From contig PDTD01000024.1 of assembly GCA_002748755.1 (NCBI GenBank), forward strand, positions 1 through 44,712: a stretch of DNA of 44,712 nt, read 5' to 3'. The notes under the pieces are model-generated. The model did no database searches and was not told the DNA's origin. It saw only the letters and a program-made list of their open reading frames with translations. Origin of the DNA: Desulfobulbus propionicus (GTDB lineage Bacteria; Desulfobacterota; Desulfobulbia; Desulfobulbales; Desulfobulbaceae). Positions 9,944 to 19,189 of this stretch are shown piece after piece. How positions within the stretch are numbered: position 1 is the first letter of the stretch; every line of letters starts with the position of its first letter. The translations under genes were made by a program, and so were the position numbers.

Positions 9944-10720
9944 ATGATCTACTCAACCAGAGGCCTCCACTACCTGCGCAGCTCCCTGCTCCCTGTACCC
10001 CATGGCATGTTTGCCAGAACAGGTGGGCATAGTACTGGTGCTCACGCCTCCCTTAATTTTAGTTTGCATGTCCATGACAACCAACAAAAAGTCCTCCTCA
10101 ACAGGCAGCTGGCACGGGAGGAACTCGGTCTTACCCATCTGGCGTCAGCCCATCAGGTGCATGGCAATGCCATTCAAGTGGTAACCGAAAACACAAACCA
10201 GGAGTATACCGGCTATGATGCCTTGATCACCAACCGCAAAGGCGTAGGGCTACTGATTCAGCAGGCTGACTGCCAGGCAGTATTGCTCTACGATCCAATC
10301 AAACAGGTTATCGGTGCGGTACACTGCGGTTGGCGTGGCAGCGTGTGCCAGGTACTCGCCCATACCATAGAACGGATGCAGGTTGAATATAGGGTGCACC
10401 CTCGCAACCTGCGGGCTGTTATCAGTCCCTCACTCGGTCCCTGTTGTGCCCAGTTTATTCATTACCAGAAAGAGTTGCCGCGATGGATGCATGCGTATCA
10501 GGTACGCAGAGGATTTTTTGATTTTTGGGCAATCAGCAGAGTACAGTTGGTTCATACTGGTGTACCCCGCAATCAGATCGAGACCGCAGGTCTATGCACC
10601 AAATGTTCCCAGGAATTCTTTTCCTATAGACAGGACCTTGCCTTGGGACGACCATATGGGGGAAGAGGGGGCAGTATCATCGGGCTGCCGGAAAGGGCGT
10701 CAGGTGAGGAGCTTAAGTAA
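9944..10720 (+). CDS. pgeF: Multicopper-oxidoreductase-fold protein of the YfiH/PgeF (LACC1) family
   Basis: A 258-aa protein. Family members act as a peptidoglycan-editing factor or purine-nucleoside phosphorylase; the exact activity here is not shown. The metal-site residues are all present: HQVHGN (His), QADCQAVLL (Cys), GAVHCGWRGS (His-Cys) and GPCCAQF, followed by GLCTKCSQEFFSYR near the C-terminus. ATG 9944 starts just before the conserved domain; the frame is open upstream to 9812 but without homology. Its 3' end overlaps the end of the convergent EEP-family gene by 8 bases. Confidence 0.9.
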   Translation: MIYSTRGLHYLRSSLLPVPHGMFARTGGHSTGAHASLNFSLHVHDNQQKVLLNRQLAREELGLTHLASAHQVHGNAIQVVTENTNQEYTGYDALITNRKGVGLLIQQADCQAVLLYDPIKQVIGAVHCGWRGSVCQVLAHTIERMQVEYRVHPRNLRAVISPSLGPCCAQFIHYQKELPRWMHAYQVRRGFFDFWAISRVQLVHTGVPRNQIETAGLCTKCSQEFFSYRQDLALGRPYGGRGGSIIGLPERASGEELK

Positions 10721-11447
10721 AGTCAAAGTCAAACAGTAAGGGTGCGTGATCTGAGTAGGTCACCCCGGGGATGGTAAAGGCTCTTGCCCGAATCTGCGTA
10801 CTGTGCAGGATGAAATCCAACTCTCGTCTGGGGCATCTGGAGGGAAAAGTCGGCTGCCTTTCCATATTGGCACTGACAAGCCCGGTTGCCCCGAGAAACA
10901 GCTCCAGCTCTCTTTTTCCCCCCAGGATATTAAAGTCTCCAGCCAGGATTAGAGGGCGATCCACTTCGCGCACCAATCGATAGAGTCTCTCCAGCTGGTT
11001 CTGTCGCTTCCGGTAGGTCAGGGAGAGGTGCACCAAAAAAACCGTGACCCGTTCTGTACAGGCCTGAATAACAAGCCGCTTCACGCCTTCTTCAAAATAG
11101 TGAAACCGATGGCTGATTATGGGCATTCTGGAGAGGATGGCATTCCCCTGTGCTTTTAAAAGGGGCATGTGGTGCACCACTGATTCAAGGCCGTATTTGG
11201 TCCTGATCACATGGTCAAGATGAAGATGATTAGCGATATATTGAGCCTGGCAGCACCTGTCTGTCCGGAAGGAGCCACCATCCACCTCGACCAGGCCAAT
11301 AATATCAGGTCCCAGGTCCTCAATAAAATGGGCGATTTTTTTTAACTGGCTACCTGAACGTTTCAGATAGCCAGCATAAGGGAAGGGTAAATGAAAGGTT
11401 GTGCCCTGGCCGGTGGCATATCGAATGTTATACAGTAGAAACCTCAC
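10713..11447 (-). CDS. Endonuclease/exonuclease/phosphatase-family hydrolase
   Basis: A 244-aa EEP-fold protein. It starts with GTG at 11447, with AAGGAG about 7 bases upstream. Metal-binding and catalytic motifs are visible: LLYNIRYA at the N-terminus, DIIGLVEVDGG (Glu), FLVHLSLTYRKR (His), LAGDFNILGG (Asp-Asn) and YSDHAPLLF (Asp-His). The family includes nucleases, sphingomyelinase-like lipases and phosphatases; the substrate is not predictable. There is no signal peptide, so it is probably cytoplasmic. It lies downstream of pcnB on the same strand with a 93-base gap. Confidence 0.88.
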   Translation of the reverse strand: MRFLLYNIRYATGQGTTFHLPFPYAGYLKRSGSQLKKIAHFIEDLGPDIIGLVEVDGGSFRTDRCCQAQYIANHLHLDHVIRTKYGLESVVHHMPLLKAQGNAILSRMPIISHRFHYFEEGVKRLVIQACTERVTVFLVHLSLTYRKRQNQLERLYRLVREVDRPLILAGDFNILGGKRELELFLGATGLVSANMERQPTFPSRCPRRELDFILHSTQIRARAFTIPGVTYSDHAPLLFDFDFT

Positions 11448-11540
11448 CCCTTCTCCTTACGGCTCGAAAACGTTCAATCAGGATCAATGACAAGGATGCA
11501 CCGACTGACTCTTCATAAGAACATGAACCGGTACACTATT

Positions 11541-12920
11541 CTAGTGTCGGCGCAGTCCAAAAACACCTGTTTTCGTACTACTGAAGGCTGGATTCCAGCG
11601 CCGCCTGCCATTGGAGGATTTGCTGCTTCCAGTATTTTCGATCATATTCAGGGGAGAGCTGCTGTTGGGTTCTTTGAGAGCAAACCATTCAAAGGGGATA
11701 TCCGTCCCTTCCATGGCATGCCTGTACAAAGAAAAAAAACGAGTGCCTTCACGAAAATAGCTTTTTCGCTGTAACCATTTGGGCATTGCATGATCCTGGT
11801 GCGCACGGTAAAAAACCGGAAAATTAATAAGCAGTGAAGCAATACCCTCTTTTATGCCCCGTTTCATATTGAACTGTTCACAGAAATACTGATTGAGATC
11901 AGTACGTATCGCGCCGACAAAGCGCTGATAGGCTCGACCGCGGGGCTGCGCTTCTGTCAGACAAAAATGTCTGAGCGCCCATGCCAGAAGCAGAGTGGCA
12001 AAAAGCATGTGCACAGGAACAACCACATTGTTGCCTGCTGCCCTATGGTGATGGACGCGGTCCAGGGCCTCCATGCATGCAAGCAACTGCTCCCTGCATC
12101 CAGAATGATTATCTTCTTGCAGCCAGCTGCGGTACATGGGAAAGAGGTGGGTCCACACAGGGGTTTGCAGACAGAGTTCAACCCACGCTCGGCTTGATCC
12201 TGACTGCAGATCCTTGAGAAGTTCGTCACGCAGGCGGGCCGACGGACAGAGGTTGAGTTTGCTATGGTGCCTGTCAATGGCACTCAAGGTCTCCGCCTCA
12301 AGGGCAAAGCCTGTCCTTGCTGAATGGCGGATCGCCCTGAGCATACGAACCGGATCCCTGGTAAAACGACGATCCGGGTCGCCGACCACCCGGACGATTC
12401 TATCCTCCAGATCAGCCACCCCACCGGTATAATCAATGATGGTATGATGCTCTATTTCATAAAACAGAGAGTTTATGGTCAAATCCCTGCGAAAGGCATC
12501 CTCTGCCAAAGTACCGTAGGTATTATTCTGGGGCAGTATTTCTTCTGGCCCGTCTAAATCATGCTCACTCTGGGAACGGAGGGTGGAGACTTCAATGACT
12601 TTGTTCCCTCGGAAAAACACCTGCACCAGCCTGAATCTTCTGCCAATAGTCCGACTGTTACGAAACAATTTACGCAGCTGACCAGGGCGGGCATCGGTGG
12701 AAATATCGAAATCCTTAGGTCTCTTCCCCAGGTACAGATCGCGCACACCACCGCCGACAAGATATCCCTTGTACCCGGCACCCCGTAAACGGTACAGAAC
12801 CTTTAACGCTTCTCGATCAAGGTGCTTTTCTTCGATGGGATGTGCACCAGGCGGAATAATAACGGCCTCTGCATGCCGATTGTCCACTCCCACCCCTTCT
12901 CCAGAAACTTCTGCATCCAT
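11541..12920 (-). CDS. pcnB: Poly(A) polymerase I-type nucleotidyltransferase
   Basis: A 459-aa class II nucleotidyltransferase. The N-terminal catalytic head shows YLVGGGVRDLYLGKRPKDFDISTDARP with the DxD metal site, followed by GRRFRLVQVFF and the EEILPQNNTYGTLAEDAFRRDLT block. The FTRDPVRMLRAIR signature of poly(A) polymerase and CCA-adding enzymes follows. The arrangement and the NSRTIGRRFRLVQV segment favour PcnB over the CCA enzyme, but a CCA role cannot be excluded. It would add 3' tails that promote RNA decay. The start at 12920 lacks a clear ribosome-binding site; nearby GTG codons are possible alternatives. It follows the nitronate monooxygenase-like gene by 15 bases. Confidence 0.88.
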   Translation of the reverse strand: MDAEVSGEGVGVDNRHAEAVIIPPGAHPIEEKHLDREALKVLYRLRGAGYKGYLVGGGVRDLYLGKRPKDFDISTDARPGQLRKLFRNSRTIGRRFRLVQVFFRGNKVIEVSTLRSQSEHDLDGPEEILPQNNTYGTLAEDAFRRDLTINSLFYEIEHHTIIDYTGGVADLEDRIVRVVGDPDRRFTRDPVRMLRAIRHSARTGFALEAETLSAIDRHHSKLNLCPSARLRDELLKDLQSGSSRAWVELCLQTPVWTHLFPMYRSWLQEDNHSGCREQLLACMEALDRVHHHRAAGNNVVVPVHMLFATLLLAWALRHFCLTEAQPRGRAYQRFVGAIRTDLNQYFCEQFNMKRGIKEGIASLLINFPVFYRAHQDHAMPKWLQRKSYFREGTRFFSLYRHAMEGTDIPFEWFALKEPNSSSPLNMIENTGSSKSSNGRRRWNPAFSSTKTGVFGLRRH

Positions 12921-12935
12921 TATGATATCGTCTAC

Positions 12936-13922
12936 TCAACCAACCGACTGTTTTTGATCGGTTTCCCTGTACACGGATTCCGCTGCTTTGACAAAACGGT
13001 CAAAAATTTCGCGTACAGAAAAAATCTCATTCATTTTATAGGTATTTGACCCGGCAAAAAAAAGGCCGTTATCCACGTCGCCGTTCAGTGCTTTCATGAG
13101 GCGATCATTAATACAATACTTATAACTGCACTTTTTCAAACACTTGAACCGGCACTTGCCCATCAGGTCTTCTGCCCCTCGCTCCAGCTTTTCAATAAAC
13201 GGAGTTTTTACGGCACGGCCAGGCAGTCCCACCGGAGACTCAACAAGTACAACATCCTCCTTGCCAGCGGTAAGGAAGGCCTCTTTGAACTTCTGGGCCG
13301 CCGAACATTCCTTGCTTAACACGAAGCGGGAGGCTATCTGCACCCCATCGGCGCCATACTTGTCCATCATTTCTGCCATTTCGTACCCATCCGTAATACC
13401 GCCAGCCGCGATGAGCGGCACCTTGGAAACCACCTTCCTGATGGACGGGAAAAGGTCGCGCAGTTTTTTATCCGTTCCCAGATGTCCCCCAGCCTCCGTC
13501 GCCTCACAGATGATGGCAGCGGCACCCAGTTTTTCGGCCAGTTTGGCAAAACTCGGGGAAGAAACAATGGAGATAATGGGGATGTTGTATTTTTTCCCTA
13601 CCTTAAAAATATCCCGGGAAAAGCCGGCACCAGTGACAATCATATCCGCACCGGCTTCGATGGAGCCCATCACCAGTTCGCAAAAATCCCTCATGGCATA
13701 CATGATATTGACGGCAATGATTCCATCGGTTTCTCTTTTAGCCTTGCGGATATCCGCCTGTAATTCGTCCACCGGAATTCCTGAACCGCCAATGGTTCCT
13801 ATGCCTCCACATTCTGCGACAGGTATGGCCAAAGCCGAGGTGGATACACGCACGGACATTCCGCCCTGGACAAGCGGTATTCTTGCTCTCAACGAACCTA
13901 TCTTTAATTCTGGTAACTTCAT
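12936..13922 (-). CDS. Nitronate monooxygenase / FabK-like FMN enzyme
   Basis: A 328-aa TIM-barrel flavoprotein of the 2-nitropropane dioxygenase family, whose members oxidise nitronates or act as enoyl-ACP reductases (FabK). Visible motifs are PLVQGGMSVRVS at the N-terminus, the GGIGTIGG loop, ATEAGGHLG (a His typical of the nitronate monooxygenase active site) and PLIAAGGITDGYEMAEMM with the phosphate-binding GADGVQIASRF. A C-terminal Cys cluster (CRFKCLKKCSYKYC, about residues 256-269) is common in anaerobe homologues. ATG 13922 begins the domain directly; it is the first gene of a unit with pcnB. Confidence 0.85.
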   Translation of the reverse strand: MKLPELKIGSLRARIPLVQGGMSVRVSTSALAIPVAECGGIGTIGGSGIPVDELQADIRKAKRETDGIIAVNIMYAMRDFCELVMGSIEAGADMIVTGAGFSRDIFKVGKKYNIPIISIVSSPSFAKLAEKLGAAAIICEATEAGGHLGTDKKLRDLFPSIRKVVSKVPLIAAGGITDGYEMAEMMDKYGADGVQIASRFVLSKECSAAQKFKEAFLTAGKEDVVLVESPVGLPGRAVKTPFIEKLERGAEDLMGKCRFKCLKKCSYKYCINDRLMKALNGDVDNGLFFAGSNTYKMNEIFSVREIFDRFVKAAESVYRETDQKQSVG

Positions 13923-14488
13923 CCTTGTCTCTTTGTATGGTATTTGCTCGACGCACTGTTCCCTGAATCCGTGACCATGACGCGCCTGTTTTTCATAGCG
14001 CATCTCATACGAATGAAAACAGAAAGCGACCGACAGCTATCCGCCTCGCCTCACTTGACTTTTTCCTGAACACCTTGTCGAAAGGTAACAATGAGAAAAA
14101 TACAATATGCTACCAAGAAATGATTGACAGGCGATTTCTTCAGAATATCCCTAGACATCCGGGCTAACTGTTCTGCGGAGCGCTAAAAAAAAGTACTGCG
14201 AAACCATCGGCGTATCCGCTTCTCTTCTTCGCTGGCAGGATATTGATCTCTGAGTTGCCTACTCGCCCAGCGTATTTCCTTGCCTGCACTGTTTGGAGGC
14301 GTTCACGGTCTCAGGTGTTTTCTCAGTCATCTTGGACCAGCTGTACCTATACACAATCTACCAGGATTCCGCCACATCAGCTTGACTTTTCCCCTTGTTT
14401 ACGATTAGATTTTGTTCTTTTTCATCAGCAAGATTGGACTTGTTCACGACGATTGAACGAGGTAAAGAATCATAGACGGAGTAGTTGT
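13923..14488. other. Divergent intergenic region between the nitronate monooxygenase gene and hisS
   Basis: No gene supported. The hisS frame stays open upstream to 14243, but that translation has no histidyl-tRNA synthetase similarity. A candidate promoter for hisS lies at 14382-14411. Confidence 0.4.
14382..14411 (+). promoter_or_regulatory. hisS: Candidate sigma70 promoter for hisS
   Basis: TTGACT at 14382-14387, an 18-base spacer, and TAGATT at 14406-14411, about 75 bases before the hisS start. Judged by eye only. A similar CTTGACTTTTCC motif occurs near 14055 and 19380, so the -35 match may be incidental. Confidence 0.35.
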
Positions 14489-15751
14489 TTGAAAATACAA
14501 GCAATAAACGGGTTCAAGGACATTCTGCCCGAGAACGTCCTCCTATGGCAATACATCGAGCAAAAAGCCAGGGATGTCTTTCAGCGTTTCGGCCTGCGTG
14601 AAATCCGGGTACCCATTCTGGAAAAAACCGAGCTTTTTGTCCGTTCCATTGGTGAGGCTACGGATGTGGTGGAAAAAGAAATGTATACTTTTGCCGATAC
14701 CGGTATCACCATGCGGCCAGAGGCCACTGCGTCCATAATGCGGGCCTTTATCGAGCATGGGATGCATGTGCAGCAGCCCGTCCAACGCCTGTACACCATT
14801 GGCCCCATGTTTCGCCACGAACGACCCCAGAAGGGCCGCCAGAGACAATTTCACCAGCTCGATACAGAGATAATCGGGTCCGTCGACCCGCGCATTGATG
14901 CCGAGCTGATCGCCATGGGCCAGATGCTCCTCAACGAACTGGGCATCAACACCAGCCTGGAAATCAATTCCCTGGGCTGCCCGGTGTGTCGGCCTGGATT
15001 TCGAGATAAACTTGTCGCCTTTCTGGCAGACAGACAGGATGTCCTATGTGCGGATTGCAGACGAAGAACCCAAACCAACCCCCTGCGGGTGCTGGACTGC
15101 AAAAAACCAGGCTGCCGGACCGTTGTCCAGGATGCGCCTTCACTGCTTGATGAACTCTGCACATCCTGCGAAATTCACTTCGCCCGGGTTCGGGACGCCC
15201 TGGAGCAAATACGTATCCCCTATACGCTCAACCACTGCATGGTCAGAGGCCTGGACTACTACACCCAGACCACCTTTGAGTTTCTCACCAGCGATCTCGG
15301 AGCCCAGGCAGCCGTTGGTGCCGGTGGACGCTATGACGGTCTCATCGAGCAGTTGGGAGGTCCGGCCCTCCCTGGAATCGGCTTTGCCATGGGCATTGAG
15401 CGTCTCGTCCTCCTCCTCCAACAACAGGAAAAACCGCCCCAGACAAACTGGGAAACAGACCTGTTCCTGGCAGCTCTTGGCCCGGAAGCGATTGATTTCT
15501 GTGGTCGACTTGTTCACGAACTCCGTTCTATTGGGCTGCGGACTGCTATGGATTACAGCGGCAGGAGTCTGAAAGCGCAGATGAAGCAGGCCAACCGCTT
15601 GCAGGCGGGATACACGCTGATCATCGGCGAGAAGGAGCTGGAAGAAGGTTTGGGGATCATGCGCAATATGCGCACCCAAGAACAGCGCCCCCTTGAGATG
15701 GACAGCGACATTGCCCAACTGAGCCAGACCCTGGCGCAACGAGTACGATAA
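14489..15751 (+). CDS. hisS: Histidine-tRNA ligase
   Basis: A 420-aa class II aminoacyl-tRNA synthetase that charges tRNA-His. The chosen start is TTG at 14489: it gives the canonical N-terminus (KIQAINGFKDILPE) and has GGAG 8 bases upstream, and no ATG or GTG fits. Motif 1 (PILEKTELFVRSIGEATDVVEKEMYTF), motif 2 (GPMFRHERPQKGRQRQFHQ) and motif 3 (GIGFAMGIERL) are intact, as are the histidine-specific RGLDYYTQTTFE and GAGGRYDGL loops. The C-terminal anticodon-binding domain starts at about residue 325. A Cys-rich insertion (CPVC ... CADC ... CTSC) suggests a zinc site, as in many bacterial HisRS. Confidence 0.96.
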   Translation: MKIQAINGFKDILPENVLLWQYIEQKARDVFQRFGLREIRVPILEKTELFVRSIGEATDVVEKEMYTFADTGITMRPEATASIMRAFIEHGMHVQQPVQRLYTIGPMFRHERPQKGRQRQFHQLDTEIIGSVDPRIDAELIAMGQMLLNELGINTSLEINSLGCPVCRPGFRDKLVAFLADRQDVLCADCRRRTQTNPLRVLDCKKPGCRTVVQDAPSLLDELCTSCEIHFARVRDALEQIRIPYTLNHCMVRGLDYYTQTTFEFLTSDLGAQAAVGAGGRYDGLIEQLGGPALPGIGFAMGIERLVLLLQQQEKPPQTNWETDLFLAALGPEAIDFCGRLVHELRSIGLRTAMDYSGRSLKAQMKQANRLQAGYTLIIGEKELEEGLGIMRNMRTQEQRPLEMDSDIAQLSQTLAQRVR

Positions 15752-16128
15752 CCCGGAGATCACATCTTGCAACGTCCAACTTGCATCGGTCACAAGGAAC
15801 CACACAGGGCTAGTGAACAACTGTTCCTGTGCAAATCTGAAGAGAGGTGCATAGTCCCCCCAAGGAGGGGGGAGAGAAAGAATCTCAGGGACGGTTAAAA
15901 AATGACAGCGTCACTCCTGCATACAGCTTCGGACCGGCAAGTGTTGTGACGATCAAAGGAAAGACAGGCGCAGCCTGAGACGGGTCGGGGATTGGCTGAC
16001 TTAATCCAGCACAAGCTGGCCTGCAGATGTGCCGTAAGCCGGTCAATATTTTGTACGGCATGTTCTACCTATAGAGAGTTCCAGTTGAACCGGACACACC
16101 CGGCCGACTGATCTACGCGGAGGCAATT
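15752..16128. other. Intergenic region between hisS and aspS
   Basis: No gene is seen. A short C6/G6 hairpin (15856-15861 with 15867-15872) has no following T-run. GGAGG precedes the aspS start. No T-box-like structure was recognised. Confidence 0.4.
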
Positions 16129-17916
16129 ATGGAATCAATGGGAGCGCTTCGGCGCACGCATCACTGTAACGAATTGAATGAACAGGCTCTCGGGCAGGAA
16201 GTCATTCTCATGGGGTGGGTTCTACGCCGCCGAGACCATGGCGGGGTAATTTTCATCGATCTACGTGATCGACAGGGTATTACCCAGGTCGTTTTCAACC
16301 CCGAAATCAGCCCTGAAGTACATGCCAAGGCCCATCAGTTGCGTAGCGAGTGGGTTCTGGCCGTACGAGGCAAGGTGGAACGACGACCGGGAGAGATGGA
16401 AAATCCCAAATTGAACACTGGGGGCATCGAGGTCATGGTAGAGGAATTGCGCATCCTCAACACCAGCCAGACACCTCCGTTTCCCATTGACGAAGATGTT
16501 GAGGTGTCAGATTGGCTGCGGCTGCAGTACCGCTATCTGGACCTGCGCAGACCCGAAACAGCAAATAATCTCATTATGCGCCACAGGGCTCTGCACGCCG
16601 TACGATCGTTCCTTAACAACAAGGCTTTTCTGGAAATTGAAACCCCGATGCTGACCAGGTCCACTCCTGAAGGAGCCCGTGACTACCTGGTCCCAAGCCG
16701 GGTGAACGCCGGGAAATTCTTTGCCCTGCCCCAGTCACCCCAGCTCTTCAAACAGCTCCTAATGATCTCAGGTATGGATCGCTATTACCAAATTGTCAAA
16801 TGCTTTCGCGACGAAGACCTGCGGGCGGATCGACAACCTGAGTTCACCCAGATTGATATGGAGCTGAGCTTTGTGGGTGAAGACGACATCATCCAAATCG
16901 TTGAAGAAATGATAACGGCATTGTTCAAGGAAACCATCGGAATCCAACTGTCTTGCCCCTTCACCCGCATGACCTATGACGAGGCCATGCGCCGATTCGG
17001 TACGGACCGACCGGACACCCGCTTTGGGCTGGAATTGATCGAACTGAGTGATATCCTGCAAGGCTGCGGTTTCAAGGTCTTCCAAACCGTACTGGAAAAC
17101 GGCGGGGTTGTGAAAGCCATCAATGCCAAAGGCTGTGCCGACTTTTCCAGAAAAGAGCTGGACAGCCTCACGGACTATGCCGGTTGCTTCGGAGCCAGAG
17201 GCATGGCCTGGATCAAGATCAAGGAAAACGAATGGCAGTCGCCCATCACCAAATTTTTCAGCACCCAGGAAATCACTGCCATGCAGCAAGCCCTGGACGC
17301 CCAACCCGGCGACCTCATTCTCTTTGGGGCTGACAAGGCGAACACAGCCCACCAGGTACTGGCAGAGCTGCGTCTTGAACTGGCCCGCAGGCTCAACCTA
17401 ATTAAGGAAGGTGTCTTCGACTTCCTCTGGATAACGGACTTCCCTATGTTTGAGTATGATGAAGAAGCCAAACGCTACACTGCGGTGCATCATCCCTTTA
17501 CAGCACCGCATGAAAACCAGCTCGACATCCTGGAGACAGAGCCGGGAACCGTCACGAGCCGAGCCTACGATCTGGTCCTGAACGGTAACGAGATCGGCGG
17601 CGGTTCCATCCGTATCCATACTCCTGAGGTACAGGAAAAAGTCTTTAAGGCCCTGGGAATAGGACAAGAGGAGGCAGAGGAAAAATTCGGCTTTCTCCTC
17701 CAAGCGCTCAAATATGGCGCCCCGCCTCATGGCGGCATCGCCTTTGGCGTTGATCGTCTGATCATGCTCCTAACAGGATCAAGCTCTATCCGAGACGTCA
17801 TCGCCTTTCCCAAAACCCAGAAAGCGACCTGCCCCCTGACCGAGGCCCCGGCATCGGTAGCCAGGAAACAACTGACCGAGCTGCACCTGCGACCAGACTG
17901 GAAAGAACAGTCCTGA
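16129..17916 (+). CDS. aspS: Aspartate-tRNA ligase
   Basis: A 595-aa bacterial-type class IIb synthetase that charges tRNA-Asp. The N-terminal OB-fold (GWVLRRRDHGGVIFIDLRDRQ) binds the anticodon. The catalytic core has motif 1 (FLEIETPMLTRSTPEGARDYLV), motif 2 (CFRDEDLRADRQPEFTQID) and motif 3 (GIAFGVDRLIMLL). The bacterial GAD insertion lies at about residues 290-410. The length is normal for the bacterial type. The ATG has GGAGG 6 bases upstream. No gatCAB genes are visible here, so whether it is discriminating cannot be told. Confidence 0.97.
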   Translation: MESMGALRRTHHCNELNEQALGQEVILMGWVLRRRDHGGVIFIDLRDRQGITQVVFNPEISPEVHAKAHQLRSEWVLAVRGKVERRPGEMENPKLNTGGIEVMVEELRILNTSQTPPFPIDEDVEVSDWLRLQYRYLDLRRPETANNLIMRHRALHAVRSFLNNKAFLEIETPMLTRSTPEGARDYLVPSRVNAGKFFALPQSPQLFKQLLMISGMDRYYQIVKCFRDEDLRADRQPEFTQIDMELSFVGEDDIIQIVEEMITALFKETIGIQLSCPFTRMTYDEAMRRFGTDRPDTRFGLELIELSDILQGCGFKVFQTVLENGGVVKAINAKGCADFSRKELDSLTDYAGCFGARGMAWIKIKENEWQSPITKFFSTQEITAMQQALDAQPGDLILFGADKANTAHQVLAELRLELARRLNLIKEGVFDFLWITDFPMFEYDEEAKRYTAVHHPFTAPHENQLDILETEPGTVTSRAYDLVLNGNEIGGGSIRIHTPEVQEKVFKALGIGQEEAEEKFGFLLQALKYGAPPHGGIAFGVDRLIMLLTGSSSIRDVIAFPKTQKATCPLTEAPASVARKQLTELHLRPDWKEQS

Positions 17917-17929
17917 GTCAATGACAGAG

Positions 17930-17971
17930 AATCCGGATTACTCATCCGCTCAGGAGACACTATCTGAGCGG
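17930..17971 (+). repeat. Repeat copy and hairpin after aspS
   Basis: Just after the aspS stop, 17932-17946 (ATCCGGATTACTCAT) matches the right arm of the holA-end repeat. It runs into a perfect 8-bp hairpin, CCGCTCAG (17946-17953) with CTGAGCGG (17964-17971), with a 10-base loop. There is no T-run, so a role in transcript end formation is only a guess. Confidence 0.5.
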
Positions 17972-18082
17972 ACCTTAGATGAACCTAGTGGCTGCTTACA
18001 GCCTTACCTGCATTTATTTGTCTGTCTGTTGTTGCCGATGAACTGCAGTGGTCATGAGCATTCAGGGGGGGTGGCCCACTGG

Positions 18083-19189
18083 TCACAAAGTGATACCATG
18101 ACGGGAGTACACAGACAGTATATTACGCACCATGGATCGTAATCCGTATTGGGCAGCCACCGCCTGACGCTGCTGTGCAATGGCCGCCTCATCCCTTTGT
18201 ATAAAGGCACTGAGATACAAAAGCGCCTCCCTGGCGCCGACCACATCATCATACGCCACAGTTGCATGATGGCTGACCAGATCCAGTGGTTCAAGAATGG
18301 ACGGCGTTCGCACAGCCAGGACAGGCAGGCCATACAAAAGGCCCTGGATAAAGGACTGCGAGATCCCTTCACTCTCATTGGAAGAAAAAAAGACCATGTC
18401 AAAGGCGGAAAAGTATCGCTCAGGCTCTTCCTGGTGACCAGCAAGGATAAAACGATTCTCCAGGCCTGCCTCACGGATCATTCGCTCAAGATGAGGACGC
18501 TCTCCCCCTTCACCAACCAGCATAAACTTATACTGTTCAGGCATGACGGCCGCTGTCTTGATAATAAAGGGATGTCCCTTGTAATGCCGTAGGAAAGCTA
18601 CGTTGCCGACCAGAATATCATCCTCTGCCAGACCGTATTGCCGACGGATCGTCGCACAGTCCTCCTGGTTGAATTGAAACCGCTGTTCATCAATACCCGT
18701 GTTCTGGACCACAATACGATGCTGGTTCACCCCCTGCGCGACCAGTTGCTCTCGAATAGAGGCGCTACAGGCAAAAATAACATGCGGAAAGAGATTATAA
18801 CTGACCGCCGATGATATGGGCGCCAGAACATGACGGGTGCGCGCAATAAGAGGGACGTGGCACAGCCTTGCTGCACATCCCCCCATCCAGGAATCTTCGG
18901 AGGAATGGGTATTGAGCACGTCCGGGCGAATGGTGCGTAATACTCGAAACAATGCTCGCCAGGAGCGCAGGCAGAATTTTGAGGTAAACGGAACCGGATA
19001 CACAGGAATATCCATCCACCTGGCCCTTCTTGCGAGTTCACTGTCCTGGGGGACAATCAGCCCAGTTGAAAAACCAAGCTTTTTCATTTCCTCTAACTCG
19101 CTAAGAGTACGCATTTCCTGTCCACCCCAGTCACGGGTCCAGTCGGAGTGTACAATTAAAGGTGTCTTTCTTGCTCGTTTTCTTTTCAC
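18083..19189 (-). CDS. GT-B fold glycosyltransferase (family 4-like)
   Basis: A cytoplasmic or membrane-associated glycosyltransferase, about 368 aa from the GTG at 19189. Residues around LIVHSDWTRDWGGQEM match the N-terminal domain entry of family 4 transferases that act on lipopolysaccharide or capsule. The C-terminal domain has GNVAFLRHYKGH, FMLVGEGGERPHLER and the nucleotide-sugar EX7E-like region FSSNESEGISQSFIQGLLYGLPVLA. The start is uncertain: the frame is open to a TTG at 19246, and neither start has a good ribosome-binding site. It stands alone between aspS (convergent) and a relic-rich gap. The sugar and acceptor are unknown. Confidence 0.88.
   Translation of the reverse strand: MKRKRARKTPLIVHSDWTRDWGGQEMRTLSELEEMKKLGFSTGLIVPQDSELARRARWMDIPVYPVPFTSKFCLRSWRALFRVLRTIRPDVLNTHSSEDSWMGGCAARLCHVPLIARTRHVLAPISSAVSYNLFPHVIFACSASIREQLVAQGVNQHRIVVQNTGIDEQRFQFNQEDCATIRRQYGLAEDDILVGNVAFLRHYKGHPFIIKTAAVMPEQYKFMLVGEGGERPHLERMIREAGLENRFILAGHQEEPERYFSAFDMVFFSSNESEGISQSFIQGLLYGLPVLAVRTPSILEPLDLVSHHATVAYDDVVGAREALLYLSAFIQRDEAAIAQQRQAVAAQYGLRSMVRNILSVYSRHGITL

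Noticed and set aside
10771-10983. Plus-strand open frame inside the EEP-family gene
   Set aside because: It is a shadow of the minus-strand gene, which has full motif support.
15856-15872. C6/G6 hairpin after hisS as a terminator
   Set aside because: No T-run follows and the stem is only six base pairs.
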